A DNA stretch of 43,623 bases from an uncultured Gilliamella sp. (GTDB lineage Bacteria > Pseudomonadota > Gammaproteobacteria > Enterobacterales > Enterobacteriaceae). Shown here in pieces: positions 35,667 through 43,623 of the stretch; within the stretch, counting starts at the first letter, position 1; every line of letters starts with the position of its first letter. The stretch covers positions 1 to 43,623 of the forward strand of contig CALYQY010000005.1 in assembly GCA_945291235.1 (NCBI GenBank), in the 5' to 3' direction. The translations under genes and the position numbers were made by a program. The notes under the pieces were generated by a model. The model saw only the letters and a list, made by a program, of their open reading frames with translations. It ran no database searches and had not been told where the DNA came from.

Positions 35667-36989
35667 TTAATGAGTATGACTTTGTTTATTATTTGTGTTA
35701 GCGTGTTTTTTTGTTCGGTTAACACCACCACGCTTATTGGGTTGATTAGACCGATTTTGCGTGTTGTGATCGTTTTTCGATAGCCGTTTTTTAGGTGAAG
35801 ATTTTGTTTTCGGCTCAGCTTTAATGGTTGGGTCAACGGCAAAACCATCGGTATGGATTTCGGGTATTGGTTTTTTGATCAACTTTTCAATGGCTTTTAA
35901 TTGTGGCAGTTCGTCAATACAGACTAACGAAATCGCCTGCCCTTGATTTTGCGCTCGCCCTGTTCGACCAATTCGATGCACGTAATCTTCAGCAACCTGC
36001 GGTAATTCATAATTAACCACATAAGGCAATAGTTCAATATCCAATCCTCTGGCTGCAATGTCGGTGGCGACTAGTGCCCGAATTTGTCCGGTTTTAAAAT
36101 CGGCTAAGGCTTTGGTGCGGGCGCCTTGGCTTTTGTTACCATGAATAGCTGAAGCTTTAATTCCGTCTTTAGTGAGTTGCTCAGCTAAATGGTTAGCGCC
36201 GTACTTAGTGCGAGTAAAAATTAGTACTTGTTGCCACTGGTTTTTACCAATTAAGTACGATAGTAATTCCCGTTTACGACGTTTATCTACTCGATGAACA
36301 TATTGGGTAATTTGTGTTGATGTACTGTTGGTTCTGGCGACAGCAACCGTTTCAGGGGAATGTAAAATCGTTTCCGCCAGTGTTTTTATCTCATCTGAAA
36401 ACGTTGCTGAAAACATTAAATTTTGACGTTTTTTAGGTAATTTTGCTATCACTCGCCGTATATCATGAATAAAACCCATATCTAACATGCGATCGGCTTC
36501 GTCTAAAACCAGCACTTTAACCGTTGCAAGATCAACAGCATTTTGGTGGACTAAATCGAGTAACCGTCCGGGTGTCGCGATCAGAATATCCACACCACCA
36601 CGCAACTTCATCATTTGGGGATTAATGCTTACGCCACCAAAAACAACTAATGAACGAATTGCTAAATGACGGCTGTAATCACGGATGTTTTCACCAATTT
36701 GCGCAGCAAGTTCACGAGTTGGCGCTAAAATTAACGCATAAAGGGGGCGTTTCTTCTTTTTTGTTTCGGGGCGATTTGCCGTTTTGGCTTGTTGTTCAAT
36801 CAGCTTTTGCAAAATTGGCAAACCAAACCCTGCCGTTTTACCAGTGCCCGTTTGTGCACTTGCCATAAGGTCTTTTCCCGATAAGATTACCGGAATGGCT
36901 TGCTGTTGAATGGGGGTAGGCTGAGTGTAGTGTTGTTCTTGTAGTGCTTTTAAAATCTTGGCATCTAAACCAAGAGAGTCAAATGACAT
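35667..36989 (-). CDS. rhlE: DEAD-box ATP-dependent RNA helicase RhlE
   Basis: 440 residues. Begins [16 protein letters not shown] with Q motif [10 protein letters not shown], then motif I AQTGTGKT, Ia PTRELAAQ, Ib TPGRLLD, II DEAD, III SAT, then the C-terminal RecA domain with [17 protein letters not shown] and HRIGRTGRA. The tail from about 385 is basic and Asn/Lys-rich ([15 protein letters not shown]), as in RhlE RNA-binding tails. AGGAAA precedes the start. RhlE unwinds RNA and affects ribosome maturation and RNA turnover; pairing with yggL suits ribosome assembly. Confidence 0.93.
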   Translation of the reverse strand: MSFDSLGLDAKILKALQEQHYTQPTPIQQQAIPVILSGKDLMASAQTGTGKTAGFGLPILQKLIEQQAKTANRPETKKKKRPLYALILAPTRELAAQIGENIRDYSRHLAIRSLVVFGGVSINPQMMKLRGGVDILIATPGRLLDLVHQNAVDLATVKVLVLDEADRMLDMGFIHDIRRVIAKLPKKRQNLMFSATFSDEIKTLAETILHSPETVAVARTNSTSTQITQYVHRVDKRRKRELLSYLIGKNQWQQVLIFTRTKYGANHLAEQLTKDGIKASAIHGNKSQGARTKALADFKTGQIRALVATDIAARGLDIELLPYVVNYELPQVAEDYVHRIGRTGRAQNQGQAISLVCIDELPQLKAIEKLIKKPIPEIHTDGFAVDPTIKAEPKTKSSPKKRLSKNDHNTQNRSNQPNKRGGVNRTKKHANTNNKQSHTH

Positions 36990-37160
36990 GAAATGTTTCC
37001 TAAATAAACAAAAATTAAATTTTCGTTAGTTATTATAAAGCAATTCTATTACTTTTGTTTGATTATTTATTATCCCTGTTAATCAGATTGCGATGAAATC
37101 GTTCTGTTAAGATTTGTTTTAACAAAATTTCGTAAGTTTTTTGCTAAAAAATAGACTAGA

Positions 37161-37175
37161 TGATATTTATTATCA
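37161..37175. promoter_or_regulatory. Fur-box-like operator before the nik operon
   Basis: TGATATTTATTATCA fits the Fur 7-1-7 pattern (TGATAAT-n-ATTATCA) with one mismatch in the left half. It lies 110 bp before nikA in the 296-bp gap from rhlE, and overlaps the -35 position for a possible -10, TACTAT at 37189-37194. No NikR-type GTATGA-N16-TCATAC site was seen. Iron-dependent repression is inferred. Confidence 0.5.
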
Positions 37176-37285
37176 TTTGCATCTGTGCTACTATTCTTGC
37201 GCTAAAAATCGTTGTATTTACGACATTTTTGACACTATTTCCATCAATGATTTTTTTTTAAAAACTTTTGCATAACGGATTGCCC

Positions 37286-38851
37286 ATGATAGTACATTTC
37301 AACCGCACCAAAAAATGGTTAATGGTTTTCGCATTAACCTCAGCTAGCCTTAATTGTTTCGCTAAAGATGATATCACTTTTGCTAACTTTCGCGATATTC
37401 GTGATCTTAACCCTCACCTCTATTCTGGTGAGATGTGGGCTCAAAATATGCTGTATGAGTCTTTAGTCCATTATAACGAAGATGGCTCTTTTTCACCTTG
37501 GCTTGCGGAAAGCTGGACAATCAGTAATGAAGGAAAAACCTATACGTTCAAACTTCGACAAGATGTGACATTTAGCGACGGTACTAAATTCGATGCGCAT
37601 AGCGCTAAATTAAATTGGGATGCCGTACTTTCAAATAAAGATCGTCATACTTGGCTTGAAATGGTGCGTTTAATTACCGATATTAAAGCGCTTGATGATT
37701 ATACCCTACAAGTCAATCTGTCTGAACCTTACTATCCATTTTTGATTGAGATTGCCGTCACCCGCCCTATGCGTTTTATATCGCCTAATGCCATGAAAAA
37801 TGGTGAAACCAAAAATGGCGTTAATTCTTATATTGGTACGGGGCCTTATGTGTTAAGTGAACATAAGAAAGATCAGTATGCTATTTTTACAGCCAATCCC
37901 ACTTATTGGGGGAACAAACCACAACTTAAAACCGTAACTATGAAGGTGATTGCGGATAATCAAAGCCGTTTGATGGCACTTGAAAAAGGTGAAATCGATC
38001 TGATTTATGGCAAAAATATGGTGGATGCCGATTCTTTCGAGCGTTTTTCAAAAATGGATAAGTTTCAGACATTGATGTCTAAACCTGTTTCAAGCCGTAT
38101 CGTGTTGATGAATACGACTCGCCCTGCATTGAGTGATGTTAATGTGCGTCAGGCAATTGAGCATATTATTAATAAAAATGATATTTCAGAAGGAATTTTT
38201 AATCACAGTGAAGCACCGGCTGATACCCTAATGGCGACCAATATCCCTTATGCCAATATTGGATTAAAACCTTATCAATACGATACTAAATTAGCACAAC
38301 AACTTTTGGATAAAGCAGGTTGGACAAAAGCCAACGGTCAACAATACCGCCAAAAAGACGGCAAACCGTTCGAAATCACCCTGTATTATGATAGTAATAC
38401 TGCTTCACAAAAAACCATCGCCCAATATATGCAAGACGAATTTGAACAAGTTGGATTAAAACTGAATATTCATGGTGAAGAAGAACAAGGCTATCGTGAC
38501 CGCCAAAAAGCGGGTGATTTTGATATGGTATTCGATATTTCTTGGGGTACGCCTTATGATCCACAATCCTTTTTATCCGGTATGAAATTACCAGTATATG
38601 GGGATTATATGGCACAACAAGGCTTAAAAGAAAAGCCTCAAATTGATGCCAGCATTAGCAAAGCATTGATTTCAACAGACGAGCAAGAACGCCAAGCCCT
38701 ATATCGTTATGTGCTTGAAACATTGCATAAACAAGCGGTCTATATTCCTTTAACTTATGAACGCAATCGAGCTATTGCTATTAAATCTCTTAAAGGCATT
38801 GAGTTTGCTCCATCACAATTTGATATTCCTTTTGAGAAAATGCACTATTAA
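37286..38851 (+). CDS. nikA: NikA-like periplasmic metal (nickel) binding protein
   Basis: 521 residues from the ATG at 37286, with CGGA upstream; an in-frame TTG at 37268 is rejected. Signal peptide ending near NCFAK. Family SBP_bac_5, peptide/nickel type. Aligned from memory with E. coli NikA: RHTWLEM keeps the Arg97 and Trp100 equivalents, TRPMRFI keeps Arg137, SWGTPYDP keeps Trp398 and Tyr402, but LPVYGDY has Tyr438 where E. coli has the nickel-coordinating His416. It would deliver a metal, probably as a chelate, to NikBC. Substrate could be nickel, cobalt or another chelated metal. Confidence 0.85.
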   Translation: MIVHFNRTKKWLMVFALTSASLNCFAKDDITFANFRDIRDLNPHLYSGEMWAQNMLYESLVHYNEDGSFSPWLAESWTISNEGKTYTFKLRQDVTFSDGTKFDAHSAKLNWDAVLSNKDRHTWLEMVRLITDIKALDDYTLQVNLSEPYYPFLIEIAVTRPMRFISPNAMKNGETKNGVNSYIGTGPYVLSEHKKDQYAIFTANPTYWGNKPQLKTVTMKVIADNQSRLMALEKGEIDLIYGKNMVDADSFERFSKMDKFQTLMSKPVSSRIVLMNTTRPALSDVNVRQAIEHIINKNDISEGIFNHSEAPADTLMATNIPYANIGLKPYQYDTKLAQQLLDKAGWTKANGQQYRQKDGKPFEITLYYDSNTASQKTIAQYMQDEFEQVGLKLNIHGEEEQGYRDRQKAGDFDMVFDISWGTPYDPQSFLSGMKLPVYGDYMAQQGLKEKPQIDASISKALISTDEQERQALYRYVLETLHKQAVYIPLTYERNRAIAIKSLKGIEFAPSQFDIPFEKMHY

Positions 38852-38875
38852 TTGCGTTATAGTTAGTTAGTCATA

Positions 38876-39820
38876 ATGTTACATTATATTTTTAAACGTT
38901 TATTGATGATGATACCGATTTTGATCGGTATCTCGTTCATTGCCTTTTTGCTGATCAACCTTGCCCCTTCTGATCCTGCTGAAGTTGCTTTACGCTTAAA
39001 TGAGATTATGCCAACGCCTGTAGCCATCGAAAGTATGCGCCAAGAGTTGGGATTAAATGAGCCCTTTTGGTCTCGATATTTTAGTTGGTTATATCATGCT
39101 TTTCATCTGGATTTTGGACGTTCATTCGTTCATCGGGATCGATTAGTTTGGGATGAAATGATTCGTTGTTTAACCCCAACTTTACTTTTGGCTGTGTCAT
39201 CATTTGTTCTTACTTTATTCGTTAGCTTAGTGCTAGGCGTGTTATGTGCTATTTTTGCTAACTCAGTCTTCGATCATGTTGTTCGAATCCTCATTTTTAT
39301 TGGTACCGCCATGCCTAGTTATTGGCTTGGTTTGCTGTGTATTTGGTTTTTTGCTAATTATTTAGATCTGTTACCAACAAATGGTTATGGCACATGGCAA
39401 AATCTTATTCTACCAACAATAACTTTATCTTTTGTTTATATTGCTACTTATATTCGCTTTATTCGTAATAATATGCTGGAAAATATGCAGAATTACTTTG
39501 TATTTTATGCACGTAGTCGAGGATTAAAGGAACGGGCGATTATTTTAAAACATGTCTTAGTTAATTCATTACATACCACCATTACCGCACTGGGTATGAC
39601 AATTCCACAATTGATTGCCGGTTCGTTTGTTGTGGAATATATCTTTTCATGGCCGGGACTTGGGCGCTTATGTATAGCCGCTATCATGAATCGGGACTAT
39701 CCTGTTATTCAAGCTTATATTTTAGTTATGGCGATTTTATTTGTCGTGTGTAATTTTATTGTTGATGTGGTGCATCAATGGCTGGATCCTCGATTACAAA
39801 ATAGTGGGGATTTAGCATGA
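38876..39820 (+). CDS. nikB: NikB-like ABC permease
   Basis: 314 residues, same as E. coli NikB. Inner-membrane protein with about six hydrophobic segments; the first (LLMMIPILIGISFIAFLLIN) begins at residue 9. The coupling loop reads YARSRGLKERAIILKHVLVN, the EAA-type motif. C-terminal IFSWPGLGRL and NRDYPVIQAY are typical of this permease family. Starts 24 bp after nikA and overlaps nikC by four bases. Confidence 0.88.
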   Translation: MLHYIFKRLLMMIPILIGISFIAFLLINLAPSDPAEVALRLNEIMPTPVAIESMRQELGLNEPFWSRYFSWLYHAFHLDFGRSFVHRDRLVWDEMIRCLTPTLLLAVSSFVLTLFVSLVLGVLCAIFANSVFDHVVRILIFIGTAMPSYWLGLLCIWFFANYLDLLPTNGYGTWQNLILPTITLSFVYIATYIRFIRNNMLENMQNYFVFYARSRGLKERAIILKHVLVNSLHTTITALGMTIPQLIAGSFVVEYIFSWPGLGRLCIAAIMNRDYPVIQAYILVMAILFVVCNFIVDVVHQWLDPRLQNSGDLA

Positions 39821-40650
39821 GTTTAGCAAGACAGTTGATGAAAAATAAAATGGCATTATGCTGTTTGATGATCATCTCCATCATCATTCTTTTGGGTATT
39901 TTTGCGCCCTATATTGCCCCATTTGATCCAAATAAAGTTCGTATTGTCCGCAAATATGCCAGTATCTCAGCTGAACATTGGCTAGGCTGTGATCATTTAG
40001 GTCGGGATATCTTTTCTCGTTTACTTTATGGTATCCGTTCGACTCTCTTTTTATCCTTATTAACCATGACAATTACCATTATCGTCGGTTCAATCATCGG
40101 GCTAATTTCAGGCTACCAACGAGGCAAACTTGATGAAGTTATTATGCGCCTTTGCGATATTATGCTCTCCTTCCCTAGTCAAGTCATGATTTTAGCGATT
40201 GTCGGAGTGCTAGGTGTGGGGATTGAAAACGTGATTATTGCTAATATCGTGGTGAAATGGGCATGGTACAGCCGAATGATCCGCAGTTCAGTGATTAAAT
40301 ACAGTCGAAAAAATTATATTTTATTTTCACGTGCCATTGGTGCACCACACAGCTTTATTATTCGCCGTCATTTGTTACCTAATATTATGTCGGAATTAGT
40401 GGTGTTAGCCACGCTCGATACAGGCTGGGTCATTTTGAATATTTCGGCGCTCTCTTTTATTGGATTGGGCGTGCAAGCACCGACTGCCGAATGGGGATTA
40501 ATGCTTAGTGAAGCCAAGAATGTAATGATTCAACATCCAATGCAAATGGTCTATCCGGGGATAGCTATTTTAGTCGTCGTGGCGGCTTTTAATCTATTAG
40601 GTGACTGTTTGCGAGATATTTTAGATCCGAAGGAAAAAACACATGTGTAA
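39817..40650 (+). CDS. nikC: NikC-like ABC permease
   Basis: 277 residues, equal to E. coli NikC. N-terminal KNKMALCCLMIISIIILLGI is the first membrane segment; then HWLGCDHLGRDIFSRLLYGI, the highly conserved OppC/NikC signature after the first helix, and EAA-loop SRAIGAPHSFIIRRHLLPNI. Translation is coupled through an ATGA overlap with nikB; GGGGA lies before the ATG. Pairs with NikB as the transmembrane channel. Confidence 0.9.
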   Translation: MSLARQLMKNKMALCCLMIISIIILLGIFAPYIAPFDPNKVRIVRKYASISAEHWLGCDHLGRDIFSRLLYGIRSTLFLSLLTMTITIIVGSIIGLISGYQRGKLDEVIMRLCDIMLSFPSQVMILAIVGVLGVGIENVIIANIVVKWAWYSRMIRSSVIKYSRKNYILFSRAIGAPHSFIIRRHLLPNIMSELVVLATLDTGWVILNISALSFIGLGVQAPTAEWGLMLSEAKNVMIQHPMQMVYPGIAILVVVAAFNLLGDCLRDILDPKEKTHV

Positions 40651-41509
40651 CCCCCTGTTAGAGGTTAAAAATCTCACGGTTAACCTTGATAATGGTCAAA
40701 CGTTATTGGATAACATTTCGTTTAATGTTGAACATCACCAATGCGTAGGCATTGTCGGCGAAAGTGGTAGTGGTAAAAGTTTAACCAGTAAAGCGATCAT
40801 GGGGTTATTAGAACCCTATTTTAAAGTCGAAGGTCAAATTCTTTTTAATTCTAGACAACCCCAGTTGAATCGACAAGTGAAAGGCGATCTTTTAACCCAA
40901 TCAGCTGACACACTGCGTCAGATTCGGGGTAACACTATCGCGATCATTTTACAGCATCCAATGAGTGCTTTCGATCCGCTTTATCGTATCGGCAAACAAG
41001 TCATCGAAACATTACAAGCACACCTTCCCTTAAGCAAAAAAGATGCCGTTGCCAAAACACTAACCATGATTAAAGAAATCGGTTTAAATGATCCCAAACA
41101 GATTTATAATAAGTATCCTCATCAATTGAGTGGTGGAATGTTACAAAGAATCATGATCGGTATTGCATTAATGCTAAAACCCGAATTGATCATTGCTGAT
41201 GAACCGACAACCGCTTTAGATTCGATTAGTCAGTTCCATATTTTGAAAATGTTTGAACAAATCAAGCAGCAATCAACTACCGCCATGATTTTTATTTCAC
41301 ACGATTTAGGCGTGATTCATCATATTGCCGATCATATTGTTGTCATGCAACAAGGTAAAATTGTTGAACAAGGCTGTCGAGATCAAATCTTTTACCATGC
41401 TGAAAATGATTACACCCGTTATCTAATCAGCGCGCGCAAACAGTTATTAGCTAAATTTGATTCGGTGGTTTATCCTAAAATGTTTATTCCGACATTGGAG
41501 AGTGCTTAA
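40643..41509 (+). CDS. nikD: NikD-like ABC transporter ATPase
   Basis: 288 residues, longer than E. coli NikD (254). Walker A GESGSGKS, Q-loop region ILQHPMSAFDP, signature LSGGMLQR, Walker B LIIADEPTTALD and H-loop SHDLG are all present. The C-terminal extension of about 30 residues (SARKQLLAKFDSVVYPKMF) corresponds to the oligopeptide-type end. Starts within nikC (8-base overlap) with AAGGA as binding site. Hydrolyses ATP to drive transport, together with NikE. Confidence 0.88.
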   Translation: MCNPLLEVKNLTVNLDNGQTLLDNISFNVEHHQCVGIVGESGSGKSLTSKAIMGLLEPYFKVEGQILFNSRQPQLNRQVKGDLLTQSADTLRQIRGNTIAIILQHPMSAFDPLYRIGKQVIETLQAHLPLSKKDAVAKTLTMIKEIGLNDPKQIYNKYPHQLSGGMLQRIMIGIALMLKPELIIADEPTTALDSISQFHILKMFEQIKQQSTTAMIFISHDLGVIHHIADHIVVMQQGKIVEQGCRDQIFYHAENDYTRYLISARKQLLAKFDSVVYPKMFIPTLESA

Positions 41510-42289
41510 ATGTCTGCATTATTGCAAGTTGAACAGGTAAGCAAATCCTTTTTACAACCTCATCAAGGTCTGTTTAGTCGCAAGAAGAACATGGTCATTA
41601 ATGATGTTTCTTTCTCGTTAAAACAGGGCGAATGTCTGGGTATTATTGGCGAAAGTGGCAGTGGCAAAAGCACACTTGGAAAGCTTATTTTAGGTTTAGA
41701 AAAACCCGATACGGGTAAGATCCTATTTAACGGGCAAGATATTGCGAAACGAGCATGGAAATGCTCATCACAGCGACGTAATATTAGCGCTGTATTTCAA
41801 GATTATAATGCCTCGGTGAATCCTTATTTTACGGCTGCTAATATTATTGCTGAACCCCTTGATATTTACGAAAAGTTATCATCGACAGCACGAAAAAAAC
41901 GAATAGATCAATTACTGGAACAAGTTGGATTAGATCATTCATTCTGTCAGCGGTTTGCTCATGAAATGAGTGGCGGTCAATTGCAACGAATTTGCATAGC
42001 CAGAGCGATTGCCTGTCATCCGCAATTTATTTTGTTTGATGAAGCAGTCAGTTCGTTAGATATTTCTGTTCAAACGCAGATTTTATCGTTATTGGCTGAT
42101 TTACAAAAACAGTTAAATTTAACCAGTATTTTTATTACTCATGATTTAACCACGATTACGTATTTGTGTAATCGAGTGATGTTTTTTTATCAAGGAAGAA
42201 TTGTAGAACAGGTTGACGATATTGCCCAATTGAGTAATGTCCGTCATGATTATTCCAAACAGCTTCTTGACTCTATATTAGGTTTTTAA
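41510..42289 (+). CDS. nikE: NikE-like ABC transporter ATPase
   Basis: 259 residues. Starts immediately after the nikD stop, with GGAGAG upstream. Walker A GESGSGKST, Q loop AVFQDYNASVNP, signature MSGGQLQR, Walker B FILFDEAVSSLD, H-loop THDLT. Note Ala-Val (DEAVSSLD) in place of the usual Pro-Thr after DE, a change also common in NikE homologues. It is the second ATPase of the transporter, acting at the cytoplasmic side of the membrane. Confidence 0.88.
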   Translation: MSALLQVEQVSKSFLQPHQGLFSRKKNMVINDVSFSLKQGECLGIIGESGSGKSTLGKLILGLEKPDTGKILFNGQDIAKRAWKCSSQRRNISAVFQDYNASVNPYFTAANIIAEPLDIYEKLSSTARKKRIDQLLEQVGLDHSFCQRFAHEMSGGQLQRICIARAIACHPQFILFDEAVSSLDISVQTQILSLLADLQKQLNLTSIFITHDLTTITYLCNRVMFFYQGRIVEQVDDIAQLSNVRHDYSKQLLDSILGF

Positions 42290-42292
42290 TCT

Positions 42293-43618
42293 ATGACAAC
42301 ACAATCCGCCGTTAATAAACGTTATCGTTTTAACGATTATTTAGCATTGGTTATCCCTTTTATTATTTCAACTATCACAACCCCATTATTGGGCGTGGTT
42401 GATACTGCGTTGGTCGGTCATCTACCCAATCCTGCTTTTATTGCAGGCATTGCCGTTGGTGCGGTGATCTTTAATACCATTTATTGGTTATTTGGTTTTT
42501 TACGTGTGAGTACCACCGGATTTGCGGCACAAGCATTAGATGATCCCCTATTACTGCGTTCTTCGTTAATTCGCCCCCTGTTTATTGCGATTGTTTTAGG
42601 CATTTTATTTATTGTTTTTCAGCAATTTATTTTTGGTGCTTCAATGCAAATCATCAAACCTAATGAAGAAGTTAGGCATTATGCAGATATCTATTTTTCG
42701 ATCCTAATTTGGGGAGCCCCGTTTGTACTGATTAACTATGTGCTGGTTGGTTGGTTAATGGGGATGTCCAAAATAAAAGCCGTGCTGTTTTTGCAAGTGT
42801 TGATTAATTTACTCAATATTATTATGGCGGTCATTTTTGTTTGGGGCTTTCATTGGGATATTCAAGGCGTGGCATTTGCAACACTCAGTGCGCAAGTGAT
42901 TTGTACGTTGTTAGGGATCGGGTTTATTGGTCGCTATTTACCCCAATCACAACAAAAAACGGATTTGAAATCGATCCTTTCTTGGCAGTCATTAAAAGGG
43001 GTAATTTTAGTTAATACTAATTTAATGATTCGAACTATTTGCCTGCTAGTTGTAACGAATCATTTTATTTCGATTGGTTCAAGTTTTAGTACTGAAGTAT
43101 TGGCGGCCAATGCGGTACTGTTTCAAATCCATTACTTAATGGCGTATTTATTTGATGGCTTTGCCAATGCGTCAAGTGTCTTTAGTGGTAAGGCTAAAGG
43201 CACCCAAAATATGGCGTTATACCAACAAACCTTGCGTTGGTCACTGCAAGCGTGTGTGATTTGTCCGGTGATATTAATTGCAATCTGGTTTGCCTTTGAT
43301 ACCGCAATAATCCGATTATTAACCAATCAAAATGACATCATTAATCTTTGTCTACAATACCATTATTGGTTAGTTATTTTTCCGGTTGTGGTTGCTGGTG
43401 GATTGATCTATTACGGGGTGTTTTCAGGCATCAGTTATACATCTTCTATTCGTGATTCTATGATCCTTGCCCTTTTACTTTGGTTAATCGCTCAATCTAT
43501 TTTTGTACCAATATGGGGCAATAACGGTTTGTGGTTTTCCTATATTTTATTTAGTTTAGGACGCACACTCTTTTTAGTGATTTGGATTAATCGATCGAAA
43601 CAATATCTTATGCGTTGA
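42293..43618 (+). CDS. dinF: MATE-family efflux transporter, DinF-like
   Basis: 441 residues, slightly shorter than E. coli DinF (459). About twelve hydrophobic segments throughout. Near the N-terminus it reads TTPLLGVVDTALVGHLPNPA and FLRVSTTGFAAQAL, which match the DinF branch (VPLLGLVDTAVIGHL; FLRMSTTGLTAQAF in E. coli). MATE transporters export cationic organic compounds by Na+ or H+ exchange. Here it begins 3 bp after nikE, so it shares the operon; E. coli has nikR there instead. No LexA-like box was seen next to it. Whether it exports a metal chelator is unknown. Confidence 0.8.
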   Translation: MTTQSAVNKRYRFNDYLALVIPFIISTITTPLLGVVDTALVGHLPNPAFIAGIAVGAVIFNTIYWLFGFLRVSTTGFAAQALDDPLLLRSSLIRPLFIAIVLGILFIVFQQFIFGASMQIIKPNEEVRHYADIYFSILIWGAPFVLINYVLVGWLMGMSKIKAVLFLQVLINLLNIIMAVIFVWGFHWDIQGVAFATLSAQVICTLLGIGFIGRYLPQSQQKTDLKSILSWQSLKGVILVNTNLMIRTICLLVVTNHFISIGSSFSTEVLAANAVLFQIHYLMAYLFDGFANASSVFSGKAKGTQNMALYQQTLRWSLQACVICPVILIAIWFAFDTAIIRLLTNQNDIINLCLQYHYWLVIFPVVVAGGLIYYGVFSGISYTSSIRDSMILALLLWLIAQSIFVPIWGNNGLWFSYILFSLGRTLFLVIWINRSKQYLMR

Positions 43619-43623
43619 TTTAA

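Noticed and set aside
37268..37285. TTG start for nikA
   Set aside because: The following ATG has CGGA upstream and gives a normal signal peptide.

Overview
The window is AT-rich gammaproteobacterial DNA. Its housekeeping genes (ybiT, yggL, rhlE, nikABCDE, dinF-like) resemble enterobacterial orthologues, while AT-biased codon use and the large accessory island suggest an Orbales-type insect gut bacterium such as Gilliamella. The genus is inference.

Layout. (1) 1-5.8 kb, plus strand: small exported or lipoprotein-like genes of unknown function mixed with decayed relatives (duplicate C-termini, a nonsense codon, frameshifts). (2) 5.8-33.1 kb, minus strand: the main feature. Three very large genes (1576, 1582 and 1594 codons) resemble VasX / BTH_I2691-type T6SS effectors: an N-terminal CxxC and LREGYVYIL region, and a hydrophobic hairpin near residues 1220-1270. 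They are followed by 4, 8 and 4 tandem genes for about 220-residue lipoproteins (15 intact, 1 truncated), plus one decayed copy at the far end. These are the likely immunity proteins. (3) 33.1-43.6 kb: ordinary chromosome, with ybiT, convergent rhlE-yggL, and a nikABCDE-dinF-like operon preceded by a Fur-box-like site.

How the island works (inference). A T6SS located elsewhere would deliver the effectors, which would form pores in the target inner membrane. The lipoproteins carry Asp right after the lipidated Cys, the classical inner-membrane retention signal, so they would sit on the periplasmic face of the membrane under attack. From transcription order the array reads: effector 3, four immunity genes, effector 2, eight immunity genes; then a second unit of effector 1, four immunity genes and the decayed one. 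Effectors 1 and 3 have related upstream regions containing a 48-bp element; effector 2 has none and probably depends on read-through.

Most notable: seven short effector C-terminal stubs (41-49 codons) lie between immunity genes in the 15-28 kb array. They have two alternative heads and two alternative tails in mixed combinations. With near-identical effector N-termini, a hypervariable middle segment, mosaic immunity genes and duplicated immunity segments, the locus looks like a recombination-driven effector/immunity diversification cassette. No T6SS structural gene, PAAR, Hcp or VgrG, mobile element, tRNA, rRNA or CRISPR array was seen. All similarity statements are by eye.
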